NCBI GenBank assembly: GCA_958414155.1
Contig: CATYWI010000018.1
Location: 1 to 9,424 of the forward strand
Source: an uncultured Anaerotruncus sp.
GTDB lineage: Bacteria; Bacillota_A; Clostridia; Oscillospirales; CAG-272
Length of the DNA stretch: 9,424 nucleotides
Reading direction: 5' to 3'
Numbering within the stretch: the first letter of the stretch is position 1; each line of letters starts with the position of its first letter. This document shows, piece by piece, positions 1-6,750 of the stretch. Below the pieces are notes generated by a model. It searched no databases, was not told the DNA's origin, and was given only the letters and a program-made list of their open reading frames with translations. The position numbers and the translations under genes are program-made.

Positions 1-1
1 T

Positions 2-553
2 ACCGCGGGGACCGGAATGTTCGCATCACGTGCTGGAGAGGGCTTTCTCATCACGCCTGCGGATGAGGACCGTGGACTTCTTACCGACGATTCTCTTGTA
101 TATGTGTGCGGCGATAAATGCGAGAGCGGAAAGCGCCCGTCGCACTGGGCAGAGCTTGTCGGACGCATATTTGACGCTCATCCGGAGATAAACAGCATAT
201 GCGCCGCCCGCAGTCCGTATATAATGGGCTTTGCGGTCACGGGAGCCGAGTTCAATTCGCATATGATTCCCGAGGGATATATTTGCCTGCGCAACACGAT
301 GCGTTACCCCTACGGAACACTTGAGGACGCACCCGAAAGGATTGTATCGGATATCAGCATGCGCACGCCCATAGCGATAATAGAGAACGATTGCGTGCTC
401 GTGGCCGGGACCTCTCCGCTCAATGCCTACGACAGACTTGAGGTCCTTGAATTCGGCGCCGAATCACTTTGCGATATAGCCTCCATGCACGGCACGATAG
501 TGCCTATCAGCGACGACGAAATAAGAGAGATCGAAGTCGCCTTCAATCTTTGA
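2..553 (+). CDS. Class II aldolase/adducin-fold domain protein, C-terminal part (5' end off window)
   Basis: The frame is open from the window edge to the TGA at 551-553. The ATG at 17 is probably internal, because the family's N-terminal fold already reads through the codons before it and there is no ribosome binding site. The fold is recognisable from a GFLITPAD segment, a RPSHWAELV segment (where the family has a PSSE-like motif), an RSPY segment and the C-terminal VLVAG...AYDRLEVLEFGAE helix. Working members of the family (fuculose- and rhamnulose-phosphate aldolases, ribulose-phosphate epimerase) bind zinc through an HTH or HxH pair plus a later NHG histidine. Here the first pair reads Ala-Ala-Arg (203-211) and NHG reads Asn-Asp-Cys (386-394), so all three ligands appear lost. 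This could be the degenerate half of a two-domain protein whose catalytic half lies upstream, or a non-enzymatic adducin-like protein. The EEP gene starts 17 bp downstream, probably in the same operon. Substrate is not predictable. Confidence 0.82.
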   Translation, partial: TAGTGMFASRAGEGFLITPADEDRGLLTDDSLVYVCGDKCESGKRPSHWAELVGRIFDAHPEINSICAARSPYIMGFAVTGAEFNSHMIPEGYICLRNTMRYPYGTLEDAPERIVSDISMRTPIAIIENDCVLVAGTSPLNAYDRLEVLEFGAESLCDIASMHGTIVPISDDEIREIEVAFNL

Positions 554-570
554 AACGAAAGGAATGTACC

Positions 571-1425
571 ATGAATTTTCTGCCGAAATATGAAAAAGCC
601 AATCTGCGCGTTATGAGCGCCAACCTTCTTTTTGATGCAACCGCTCCGGACCGCGAGGGCAAAATACTTGAGAATATTGCGTATTACCGTCCCGATATCA
701 TCGGTTTTCAGGAGATAAACAAATTCTATCATCAGAGCTTCATTCCGAAACTTGAGGCGACCGGCTATAAATTCGTAAGCGCCGCTCCCGACCCGGAGCA
801 TCGCCGCGAAAGCGAGCTGCGCTCGCTCTCGGCAAAATACCCTGCAAACAATTATTTCCCGATAGCGTATCGCGCCGACCGTTTTGAGGAGGTCGAATCC
901 GCTTTTGTGATGTACACCTCAACATATACGTATACCAAGGGCATGACCGCGGCGGTACTCCGCGAACGTGAAAGCGGAAAACTCATAGGACACATCAATA
1001 CGCATGCCGCGCTGATACTGGGATCATACAAGCTCGAGGGTATGAGTGACCGCGTGGACGGCGCAGTATGGCGCGCCGACAATGCGCGCCAGATGCTTGA
1101 AGAGAAAAAGGCGATAAATGAAAAATACGGTGACATTCCGTTTTTCTTCACCGGTGATTTCAACGGCGGCGAGGAAGAGGAATATTACCGCACGATAACC
1201 TCCGGCGGAATGCTTAATTCAAAGTATGCGGCAAAGGTGTGCGCATCCATAGGACAGTTTACCTTCCATCCCGTCATAGGTACACTGCCGGATAACAGCC
1301 GTTCTCCGATAGACCATATTTTTGTTTCTCCCGATGTGACTGTATGGGTACACAGCATAGAGACCCGTCAGGAGGTGCTTGACGCCTCGGACCATTGCAT
1401 GATCTATGCCGATGTAAGCATCTGA
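571..1425 (+). CDS. Endonuclease/exonuclease/phosphatase (EEP, DNase I-like) family protein
   Basis: This 284-residue protein carries the full order of EEP metal-dependent phosphoesterase motifs. They are MSAN (Asn18), GFQE (catalytic-metal Glu48), INTH (Asn143, His145), TGDFN (Asp196, Asn198), SPIDH (Asp248, His249) and a C-terminal SDH (Asp274, His275). The family cleaves phosphodiester or phosphomonoester bonds in nucleic acids, inositol phosphates, sphingomyelin or nucleotides; the sequence does not say which. There is no signal peptide or membrane segment, so it is probably cytoplasmic. The ATG at 571 is chosen because AAAGGA lies 7 bases upstream and the preceding gene ends at 553. The same frame extends upstream only by overlapping the aldolase gene, with no start signal. 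The family call is strong and the substrate is unknown. Confidence 0.9.
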   Translation: MNFLPKYEKANLRVMSANLLFDATAPDREGKILENIAYYRPDIIGFQEINKFYHQSFIPKLEATGYKFVSAAPDPEHRRESELRSLSAKYPANNYFPIAYRADRFEEVESAFVMYTSTYTYTKGMTAAVLRERESGKLIGHINTHAALILGSYKLEGMSDRVDGAVWRADNARQMLEEKKAINEKYGDIPFFFTGDFNGGEEEEYYRTITSGGMLNSKYAAKVCASIGQFTFHPVIGTLPDNSRSPIDHIFVSPDVTVWVHSIETRQEVLDASDHCMIYADVSI

Positions 1426-1452
1426 TCCTTCCGGAATATCCGCAGTATAATA

Positions 1453-1492
1453 ACAGCCGTGGCTGCCGCACAAATGCGGCAGCCACGGCTGT
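1453..1492. terminator. Perfect 18-bp hairpin between convergent genes
   Basis: The arms 1453-1470 and 1475-1492 are exact reverse complements around a four-base loop (CAAA on the plus strand). The hairpin lies between the EEP stop (1425) and the stop of the minus-strand tandem-ACT gene (1538). There is no clean T-run on either side. The minus-strand exit reads TATTATACTG, which is more U-rich than the plus-strand exit GTAATAAAAC. It probably serves as a bidirectional terminator or mRNA 3'-end stabiliser. Confidence 0.7.
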
Positions 1493-1537
1493 GTAATAAA
1501 ACTCCGGGCGTTCCTTGTGATGATGGTTGGGATTTAT

Positions 1538-1951
1538 TCAGTCCGAAACAAGTCTGTATCCGGCATCGGCGAGCAGGCGCGCCGCCAGATCGTTGTCGGC
1601 AACTCGTATGGCAACATTGGCGTTCGTTCCGCCGCAACCGACAAATGTGTACATATATTCCACATCGATATCATTGTTATTGAGTATGCAGAGCGCGTTC
1701 ATGAGTCCGCCGGGATCGTCGGGGATCTCGATACAGAGCACATCGTTTACCGATACGGTCTTTCCGGCAGCACGTATCGCAGCGAAGGCGCGGGAGGTGT
1801 CGCTCACGATAAGGCGGAGTATGCCGTATTCGGGCGTTTCGGTGAGCGAGAGCGCGCGTATATCTATTTTTTCCTTTGCAAGTACTTCGGTCACTTCAAG
1901 GAGTGTTCCGCAACGGTTTTCAATGAATACCGACAGTTGTTGTACCGACAT
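1538..1951 (-). CDS. Tandem ACT-domain protein (COG4747-like)
   Basis: This is a 137-residue protein made of two ACT folds. The first is about residues 4-62 (QLSVFIENRCGTLLEVTEVL, then an IDIRALSL strand). The second is about residues 68-137 (VLCIEIPDDPGGLMNALCIL, then DIDVEYMYTF). The pattern of strand, Gly-containing turn, helix, then 'idI' strand is typical of ACT modules, which bind amino acids or similar small ligands at domain interfaces. No enzyme domain is attached, so it is likely a stand-alone ligand sensor. Family members elsewhere often sit near phenylacetate-CoA ligase or indolepyruvate oxidoreductase genes; none is seen here. The start at 1951 is preferred because a GGAAAGG site lies about 9 bases upstream and the fold begins at once. 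An in-frame ATG at 2005 would add 18 residues of poor character. It has its own promoter, divergent from the UPF0237 gene. Confidence 0.88.
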   Translation of the reverse strand: MSVQQLSVFIENRCGTLLEVTEVLAKEKIDIRALSLTETPEYGILRLIVSDTSRAFAAIRAAGKTVSVNDVLCIEIPDDPGGLMNALCILNNNDIDVEYMYTFVGCGGTNANVAIRVADNDLAARLLADAGYRLVSD

Positions 1952-2032
1952 TTGTTTCTGCCTTTCCGTCGCGCCGTGTATGCGTGTCGGGCATGCGGCG
2001 GACACTTTTGTTTTCTAACTATATTTCACTTT

Positions 2033-2061
2033 ATTATATCACACGGGCGTTCGTTTTGCAA
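2033..2061 (-). promoter_or_regulatory. Sigma-A promoter for the tandem-ACT gene
   Basis: Read on the minus strand, TTGCAA (2056-2061) is followed after exactly 17 bases by TATAAT (2033-2038). The -10 box matches consensus fully and the -35 box matches at four of six positions. Transcription would begin near 2026, leaving a leader of about 75 bases before the ATG at 1951. Confidence 0.68.
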
Positions 2062-2103
2062 CATTTACAGAAAAAAAAGTGAAAAATGTTCTGCGGTGCA
2101 GAA
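2060..2103. promoter_or_regulatory. Inverted repeats between divergent promoters; candidate operator
   Basis: Two dyads share this stretch. AACATTT (2060-2066) and AAATGTT (2084-2090) are perfect 7-base inverted arms 17 bases apart. TTCTGC (2089-2094) and GCAGAA (2098-2103) are perfect 6-base arms around GGT. The first overlaps the -35 box of the minus promoter and the second ends 6 bases before the -35 box of the plus promoter. The placement suits a regulator controlling both directions, but no cognate regulator is identified and short dyads can occur by chance. Confidence 0.35.
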
Positions 2104-2109
2104 ATTCAC

Positions 2110-2138
2110 TTGACATCTTGCAGATTTGATTATATAAT
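2110..2138 (+). promoter_or_regulatory. Perfect-consensus sigma-A promoter for UPF0237/UPF0210
   Basis: TTGACA (2110-2115) and TATAAT (2133-2138) are both exact consensus with the optimal 17-base spacer. Transcription should start near 2145, so the leader is only about 24 bases. That leaves room for the AGAAGGA ribosome binding site at 2154-2160 but not for a riboswitch or attenuator, so any control would act on initiation. Confidence 0.85.
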
Positions 2139-2168
2139 TAGGAAAACACGATAAGAAGGACACGAAAA

Positions 2169-2438
2169 ATGAAAGCTGTTATAACCGTGACCGGACGCGA
2201 CAGCGTAGGTATCATAGCCCGTGTAGCGCAGGAATGCGCCGCGGACGGGGTAAATATCATTGATATCTCGCAAAGCGTTCTCCGCGAATATTTTGCAATG
2301 ATAATGCTTGTCGATATTGACGGTATAAAGATCCCCTTTGGCGAATTCGTCGATAAAATGAAGAACCTCGGCGATTCCGCAGGGCTTCAGATATCCGCAA
2401 TGCATGAGGATATCTTCAATACGATGCACCACATCTGA
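2169..2438 (+). CDS. UPF0237 single ACT-domain protein
   Basis: This complete 89-residue protein is one ACT domain of the UPF0237 family. The first strand and turn ([19 protein letters not shown]) are followed by [11 protein letters not shown], the conserved [10 protein letters not shown] strand and a C-terminal [11 protein letters not shown]. Length and ends match the family. The nearest well-known relatives are the regulatory ACT domains of GcvR-type proteins, but no regulator or enzyme domain is fused here. The start is supported by AGAAGGA 8 bases upstream and the strong promoter at 2110-2138. The UPF0210 gene begins 17 bp downstream, and this gene order recurs in Bacillota, which implies a joint function. 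The ligand and role are not established, to my knowledge. Confidence 0.92.
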   Translation: MKAVITVTGRDSVGIIARVAQECAADGVNIIDISQSVLREYFAMIMLVDIDGIKIPFGEFVDKMKNLGDSAGLQISAMHEDIFNTMHHI

Positions 2439-2455
2439 CTTTCCGGGACTGCAAA

Positions 2456-3814
2456 ATGCTGAATGTAACCGATATTATTGAAACTATAAATATGATACAT
2501 GAGGAGAACCTCGATATCAGAACGATAACGATGGGCATCTCCCTCATCGACTGCGCCGGGGACGACATCGGACGTGTCTGCGAGCGTGTGTATGACAAGA
2601 TAACGACCCGCGCCGGCAGGCTTTGCCGCGTGGGCGATGATATTGAAAAGGAATACGGCATTCCGATAGTCAACCGCCGCGTTTCCGTTACGCCGATATC
2701 ACTACTTGGCGGCAGATTTTCTGCAGAGGACTATGTAAAAATTGCAAAAACGCTTGACCGCGCCGCCGATGCGCTCGGCATAAACTTCATAGGCGGCTAC
2801 GGCGCGCTGGTGCAGAAGGGAAGCACCGAGGGCGAGAGAAGACTGATAGAGTCAATCCCGTATGCGCTTTCCGAGACCGGCAAGGTCTGCTCGTCGGTGA
2901 ATGTCGCTTCCACCAAAGCAGGCATAAATATGGAAGCCGTGCGCAAAATGGGCGACGCTATCAAAAAAACCGCCGAGCTGACCGCCGACCGTGATTCGAT
3001 AGGCTGTGCAAAACTCGTGGTTTTTGCCAACGTGCCGGAGGACAACCCCTTCATGGCGGGCGCGTTCCACGGCGTGAGCGAACCGGAGGCTGTAATAAAC
3101 GTAGGCGTTTCAGGGCCCGGGGCGGTTGCTTCCGCCATTGCGCGCGCAGGCGACTGCGACCTGTCGGCGCTTGCCGAGACGGTAAAGCGCACCGCCTTCA
3201 AGATAACGCGCGTGGGACAGCTCGTTGCCGCCGAGGCGTCAAAAAGGCTTGACGTGCCGTTCGGCATAGTTGACCTGTCGCTTGCCCCCACACCCGCCGT
3301 AGGCGACTCTGTGGCTTATATACTTGAGGAAATGGGTCTTGAGCAGTGCGGAGGTCCCGGAACGACCGCCGCCCTTGCGCTCCTTAACGATGCAGTGAAA
3401 AAGGGCGGCGTCATGGCGTCGTCGCACGTCGGCGGACTTTCCGGCGCATTTATCCCGGTATCCGAGGACGCCGGCATGATCGCCGCGGCGCGTTCCGGCG
3501 CGCTCAGCCTTGAAAAGCTTGAGGCTATGACCGCGGTCTGCTCGGTCGGACTTGACATGATAGCCGTTCCGGGCGACACGAGCGCCGACGCGATATGCGG
3601 GATCATCGCCGATGAGATATCCATCGGCGTTGCCAACACCAAGACCACGGCGGTCAGAGTGATACCCGCAGTCGGTAAAAAGGTCGGCGACGAGGTGTCC
3701 TTCGGCGGACTTCTCGGCACGGCTCCGGTAATGCCGGTGAATGACCGCTCGCCCGCAAAATTCATTGCTCGCGGCGGCAGGATACCCGCTCCGATACACA
3801 GCCTGAAAAATTAA
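2456..3814 (+). CDS. UPF0210/DUF711 (PFL-fold) protein of unknown function
   Basis: This 452-residue protein has the typical length and ends of the UPF0210 (DUF711) family. Family marks include the N-terminal [17 protein letters not shown] segment, a [10 protein letters not shown] segment, a GGPGTT loop at residues 299-304, an [20 protein letters not shown] segment around His324 and a C-terminal [14 protein letters not shown]. The family is annotated as related in fold to pyruvate formate-lyase. I do not recognise the glycyl-radical motif that would mark such an enzyme, so radical chemistry should not be assumed. No signal peptide or membrane segment is seen. The start at 2456 is supported by the conserved N-terminus; the ribosome binding site is weak (GGGA at 2445-2448), so translation may be coupled to the UPF0237 gene ending at 2438. 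Biochemical function is unknown. Confidence 0.9.
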   Translation: MLNVTDIIETINMIHEENLDIRTITMGISLIDCAGDDIGRVCERVYDKITTRAGRLCRVGDDIEKEYGIPIVNRRVSVTPISLLGGRFSAEDYVKIAKTLDRAADALGINFIGGYGALVQKGSTEGERRLIESIPYALSETGKVCSSVNVASTKAGINMEAVRKMGDAIKKTAELTADRDSIGCAKLVVFANVPEDNPFMAGAFHGVSEPEAVINVGVSGPGAVASAIARAGDCDLSALAETVKRTAFKITRVGQLVAAEASKRLDVPFGIVDLSLAPTPAVGDSVAYILEEMGLEQCGGPGTTAALALLNDAVKKGGVMASSHVGGLSGAFIPVSEDAGMIAAARSGALSLEKLEAMTAVCSVGLDMIAVPGDTSADAICGIIADEISIGVANTKTTAVRVIPAVGKKVGDEVSFGGLLGTAPVMPVNDRSPAKFIARGGRIPAPIHSLKN

Positions 3815-3826
3815 TTGCTGTTTGTA

Positions 3827-3855
3827 TTGAATTTTCATTGCTTTTTTGGTATAAT
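3827..3855 (+). promoter_or_regulatory. Sigma-A promoter for the M29 aminopeptidase gene
   Basis: TTGAAT (3827-3832) and TATAAT (3850-3855) are separated by 17 bases; the -10 box is exact and the -35 box matches at four of six positions. The predicted start near 3862 gives a leader of about 50 bases. No terminator is visible between the UPF0210 stop (3814) and this promoter, so read-through from upstream may add to transcription. Confidence 0.72.
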
Positions 3856-3911
3856 AATCAGCGAAAACAAATAATCAATCGGCGTAAAGCGCCGTGAAAG
3901 GCATCATTTTT

Positions 3912-5138
3912 ATGAAAAAGACAGTAATGAAAAAGTACGCCCGACTGATAGCGGAAGTGGGCGCTAATGTACAGAAGGGACAGGAGGTAATGGTCTACGC
4001 CTCGGTAGAGGTCGCGGAATTTGCCCGTATGGTAGCGGAGGAATGCTACCGCGCCGGAGCAAAAAAGGTCATGGTCGAGTGGAGTTACCAGCCGCTTGAA
4101 AAGACCAACTACCGTTACCGTTCGCTTAAAACACTTTCAACGATGGAAAAATGGGAGATCGAGCGTCTTGAGCACCGCGTTGAGACCCTGCCCGCAATGA
4201 TCTATCTTGAGTCGGACGATCCCGACGGACTTGCCGGTGTGAACCAGCAGAAGATGGCAAAGGCGAGACAGGCAAGATACCCCATCATAAAGCCCTATCG
4301 TGATAAGATGGAAAACAGATATCAGTCGGTCATTGCCGCAGTGCCGCGTGAGAAGTGGGCAAAGAAGATGTTCCCGGGTCTCTCTCGCGGTCAGGCGATA
4401 GAAAAGCTGTGGGAGGCGATCCTCTATACGGCGCGCGCCGACGGTGAGGATCCCATTGCCGACTGGAAGGAGCATAATGCCGACCTCGCGGCGAGAAGCA
4501 AATATCTCAACGACCTCGGCATCGATGAGCTGGTCTATAACTCCTCCAACGGTACCGACTTCCGCGTGGGACTTATCCCCGACGTTGACTTCCTCGGCGG
4601 CGGAGAGACATCGCTTGAAGGCGTTTACTACAACCCGAATATGCCGACCGAGGAGGTCTTCACCTCGCCGATGCGCGGTAAGGCTGAGGGCACCGTCGTA
4701 GCAACGCGCCCGCTTTCCTACCAGGGACAGCTCATAGAGAATTTCTCCATACGCTTTGAGGGCGGCAAGGCGGTCGAGGTCCATGCCGAGAAGAACGAGG
4801 ACCTGCTCCGTCAGATGATCTCGATGGACGAAGGCGCGGCGTACCTCGGCGAGTGCGCGCTCGTACCTTACGATTCGCCCATCCGCAACTCCGGGCTTGT
4901 CTTTTACAATACGCTGTTTGACGAAAACGCCTGCTGCCACCTTGCGCTCGGTATGGGCTTTGTTGACTGCGTAAGGGATTATCACAAATACACCATAGAG
5001 GAGTGCCGTGCCAAGGGCATAAACGATTCTATGATACACGTTGACTTCATGATCGGTTCTCCCGATCTTGAGATCACTGCGCATACTCGCGACGGACGCG
5101 ATGTGCCGATCTTCAGAAACGGCAACTGGGCGTTCTGA
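3912..5138 (+). CDS. M29-family metallo-aminopeptidase
   Basis: This 408-residue protein belongs to peptidase family M29 (thermophilic aminopeptidase, AmpS/AmpT/PepS type). Such enzymes remove N-terminal residues from peptides using a two-metal site and work in the cytoplasm. The expected ligands are all present: Glu248 in NMPTEEVFTSP, Glu314 in LGECALVP, His343 in CCHLALG, and His376 and Asp378 in IHVDFMIGS. Their spacing and numbering agree within two residues with the T. thermophilus enzyme as I recall it (250, 316, 345, 376, 378). Length is normal and there is no signal peptide. The ATG at 3912 is chosen because GAAAGG (3896-3901) lies 10 bases upstream. An in-frame GTG at 3894 would overlap that site and add only six residues. 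The gene appears to be a single unit with its own promoter and a downstream hairpin. Likely role is peptide turnover. Confidence 0.93.
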   Translation: MKKTVMKKYARLIAEVGANVQKGQEVMVYASVEVAEFARMVAEECYRAGAKKVMVEWSYQPLEKTNYRYRSLKTLSTMEKWEIERLEHRVETLPAMIYLESDDPDGLAGVNQQKMAKARQARYPIIKPYRDKMENRYQSVIAAVPREKWAKKMFPGLSRGQAIEKLWEAILYTARADGEDPIADWKEHNADLAARSKYLNDLGIDELVYNSSNGTDFRVGLIPDVDFLGGGETSLEGVYYNPNMPTEEVFTSPMRGKAEGTVVATRPLSYQGQLIENFSIRFEGGKAVEVHAEKNEDLLRQMISMDEGAAYLGECALVPYDSPIRNSGLVFYNTLFDENACCHLALGMGFVDCVRDYHKYTIEECRAKGINDSMIHVDFMIGSPDLEITAHTRDGRDVPIFRNGNWAF

Positions 5139-5165
5139 GAACTTTTCTGTCACATACGTGACGAA

Positions 5166-5204
5166 GGGGCGTTGAAAAACTCGGGCTGAGTTTTTTAACG
5201 CCCC
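5166..5204 (+). terminator. Hairpin terminator after the M29 gene
   Basis: A 17-bp stem (5166-5182 with 5188-5204) encloses a five-base loop (GGGCT); the only irregularity is one G-T wobble. The six-T run lies inside the descending arm rather than after it, so the shorter inner hairpin (ACTC/GAGT) followed by TTTTTT may be what works as a plus-strand terminator. A small perfect inverted repeat, GTCAC-ATAC-GTGAC, sits just upstream at 5149-5162. Confidence 0.65.
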
Positions 5205-5223
5205 TATAAAAATACTTTATAAA
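5195..5223 (+). promoter_or_regulatory. Weak candidate promoter for the sigma operon
   Basis: TTAACG (5195-5200; four of six consensus bases) and TATAAA (5218-5223; five of six) are 17 bases apart. The -35 box lies in the descending arm of the preceding hairpin, and the -10 box lies in a perfect 10-base palindrome, CTTTATAAAG (5215-5224). It is the best sigma-A match I found upstream of the sigma factor gene, but the operon could instead use an alternative sigma factor, including its own product. Confidence 0.27.
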
Positions 5224-5306
5224 GATCCGCCCGGAGGGTGAGAGAAAACGCGCCCTCGCGCGTCTAATGGGTGAAAGCAAAAATAACCGATCTGAAAGGA
5301 GCGATC

Positions 5307-5865
5307 ATGGATAACGGCGTCGGTAGCTACCGTCGTTTCCTTGATGGCGATGAAGAAGGCTTAGCAGAAATAATCAGAGATCATAAGGACGGGCTTATTC
5401 TGTTTATCAACGGCATAGTGCATAACATACACACGGCGGAGGAGCTGACCGAAGAGGTGTTTGTAAAGCTGGTGGTCAAAAGACCGCGCTTCTTCGGCAA
5501 AAGCAGCTTCAAAACCCGGCTGTATGCGATAGCACGCAATGTAGCATACGATAATCTGCGCTCGCGGCGCGCGACGGCGGAGCTTACAGATGAAGAAATG
5601 CAAAGGATGATAAGCGAAGAGGATGACCTTGAGCGGATGTACATACGCGAGGAGAATCGGCGTGCGGTGCATAGGGCGCTCGGCAGACTCAACCCGGACT
5701 ACAGCCAGGTGCTGTACCTTATTTACTTTGAGGAAATGGACAACAGTGAAGCCGCAGCCGTAATGAGGAAAAGTAAACGACAGGTAGAAAATCTGATATA
5801 CAGGGCAAAGTCTGCGCTCAGGTCGGAGCTGCTGAAGGAGGGATTTTGCTATGAAGGATTATATT
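5307..5865 (+). CDS. ECF-like sigma-70 family RNA polymerase sigma factor
   Basis: This 186-residue protein (stop codon ends at 5867) has the two-domain plan of ECF sigma factors and no region 3. Region 2 spans about residues 10-90, with AEELTEEVFVKL followed by the DNA-melting segment FKTRLYAIARNVAYDNLRSR. Region 4 spans about 122-175, with ALGRLNPDYSQVLYLIYFEEM and a helix-turn-helix ending in KRQVENLIYRAKSALR. It should direct RNA polymerase to a small set of promoters, probably including some outside this window. The start at 5307 is chosen because AAAGGAG ends 5 bases upstream; an in-frame GTG at 5271 has no such site and would add 12 residues. Its 3' end overlaps the membrane protein gene, which suggests translational coupling and a partner relationship. 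Subgroup and signal are not identifiable. Confidence 0.9.
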
Positions 5866-6723
5866 GAAATGACAGAGGATGTCCTCTGCCGAAGCAAGAA
5901 TATCATTAAAAAGAAGAAGCGTGCCGTGCGCGCCGCGGTGTCATCCGCCCTCTGCCTTTGCCTTGTTGCGGTAATGGGCGCCGGAGTGTGGATGACGGGC
6001 GTGCGCAGAAATGACCCGCAGATACCGGAGGAGACGATCGCCGCAACGGATCCCGCCGTTACCGGGGACGCCGTGCCCACGGAAAGCAAGTCGGAAAGCA
6101 CTCAAAAACCGGATACATCCGCCCCCGAAATATCCTCCGCCCCCAATGACACCATCGTTCTCCCTTCAATTGATGAGTCACGGGTGCTGTGGGCAAATGA
6201 GACATCCTCGGAAGGATCAAAGGGCAACGCGGTTGCCCACCCCTATTGTACGTGGAATGGGAAATTGCTTAAGGAAAGCTTTGTAAAGGTTCTCGAAGGC
6301 GACGACAACAGATACAAGGAATATGTCAGGGACGGGTATTATTTTCCGATAGCAATCACGGTCAGTGACGGCGGATTCAACCCCGCAAACGGAGCTGCTG
6401 TTTATAAATTCAGTTCTGAAAATAAGGATAAAGAAGCGTATATAAGCGCTTTCCGGAATTTTGAGAACGAAGTTTTTGATAAGCTGAGCAAATATCTTAC
6501 CCAAAAAGGAATAGTAAATCAACGCGTAAGCTTTGTCGAAACATATGAGAAGGACGGTGTATATGCCGGCGCATATCTTATTATTTATGTTACTGCCGAT
6601 GATTTCGCTACACTTGAATTTAATGAGGTCGGCATTGAGACGGAGTGGTACGCAAAGTTCGATTGGGCAACACGCAGTATGCGTGACGGAATTTTTAATT
6701 ACAGCAGAAAAGTGAATATGTAA
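5851..6723 (+). CDS. Single-pass membrane protein, candidate anti-sigma/sensor partner
   Basis: This 290-residue protein is encoded directly after the sigma factor and overlaps it by 17 bases; AAGGAGG (5835-5841) gives it a strong ribosome binding site. A short basic cytoplasmic tail (residues 1-26, including KKKKR) precedes one hydrophobic segment at about 27-50. Then come a Pro/Thr/Ser/Glu-rich linker (about 54-110) and a folded-looking extracytoplasmic domain (about 110-290) with several aromatic residues. The layout and coupling are typical of membrane-bound anti-sigma factors, but I do not recognise a zinc-binding HxxxCxxC, RsgI-type or other named anti-sigma domain, and the cytoplasmic tail is very short for holding a sigma factor. 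It could also be an output protein of the regulon. The DNA of the C-terminal half is clearly more AT-rich than that of the N-terminal half. Anti-sigma function is inference from position. Confidence 0.75.
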   Translation: MKDYIEMTEDVLCRSKNIIKKKKRAVRAAVSSALCLCLVAVMGAGVWMTGVRRNDPQIPEETIAATDPAVTGDAVPTESKSESTQKPDTSAPEISSAPNDTIVLPSIDESRVLWANETSSEGSKGNAVAHPYCTWNGKLLKESFVKVLEGDDNRYKEYVRDGYYFPIAITVSDGGFNPANGAAVYKFSSENKDKEAYISAFRNFENEVFDKLSKYLTQKGIVNQRVSFVETYEKDGVYAGAYLIIYVTADDFATLEFNEVGIETEWYAKFDWATRSMRDGIFNYSRKVNM

Positions 6724-6750
6724 AAAAACAAAAAGGAAGGACCGAATATT

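Noticed and set aside
469..570. Upstream extension of the EEP protein starting at 469
   Set aside because: It overlaps the aldolase gene by 85 bases and has no start signal, while the ATG at 571 has an AAAGGA site and directly precedes the conserved fold.
1952..2010. GTGTC/GACAC inverted repeat in the tandem-ACT leader as a possible riboswitch or attenuator
   Set aside because: The arms are only five bases, there is no alternative stem or terminator, and nothing matches a riboswitch class I know.
1517..2113. Plus-strand open frames opposite the tandem-ACT gene
   Set aside because: They are antisense to a clear two-domain ACT protein, have no good ribosome binding site and resemble no family I recognise.
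4137..5153. Long open frame (338 codons) antisense to the M29 aminopeptidase gene
   Set aside because: It lies opposite a gene whose family motifs are certain; the translation shows no recognisable domain and it arises from the codon bias of the real gene.
5245..5266. ECF-type promoter (AAAAC followed by CGTC) before the sigma gene
   Set aside because: The spacing between the two elements is only about 11 bases, well short of the roughly 16-17 expected for ECF promoters.
5267..5314. Fifteen-codon upstream frame overlapping the sigma gene start
   Set aside because: The only purine-rich site upstream (5233-5242) is too far from the ATG at 5267, and the peptide shows no feature suggesting a leader peptide.
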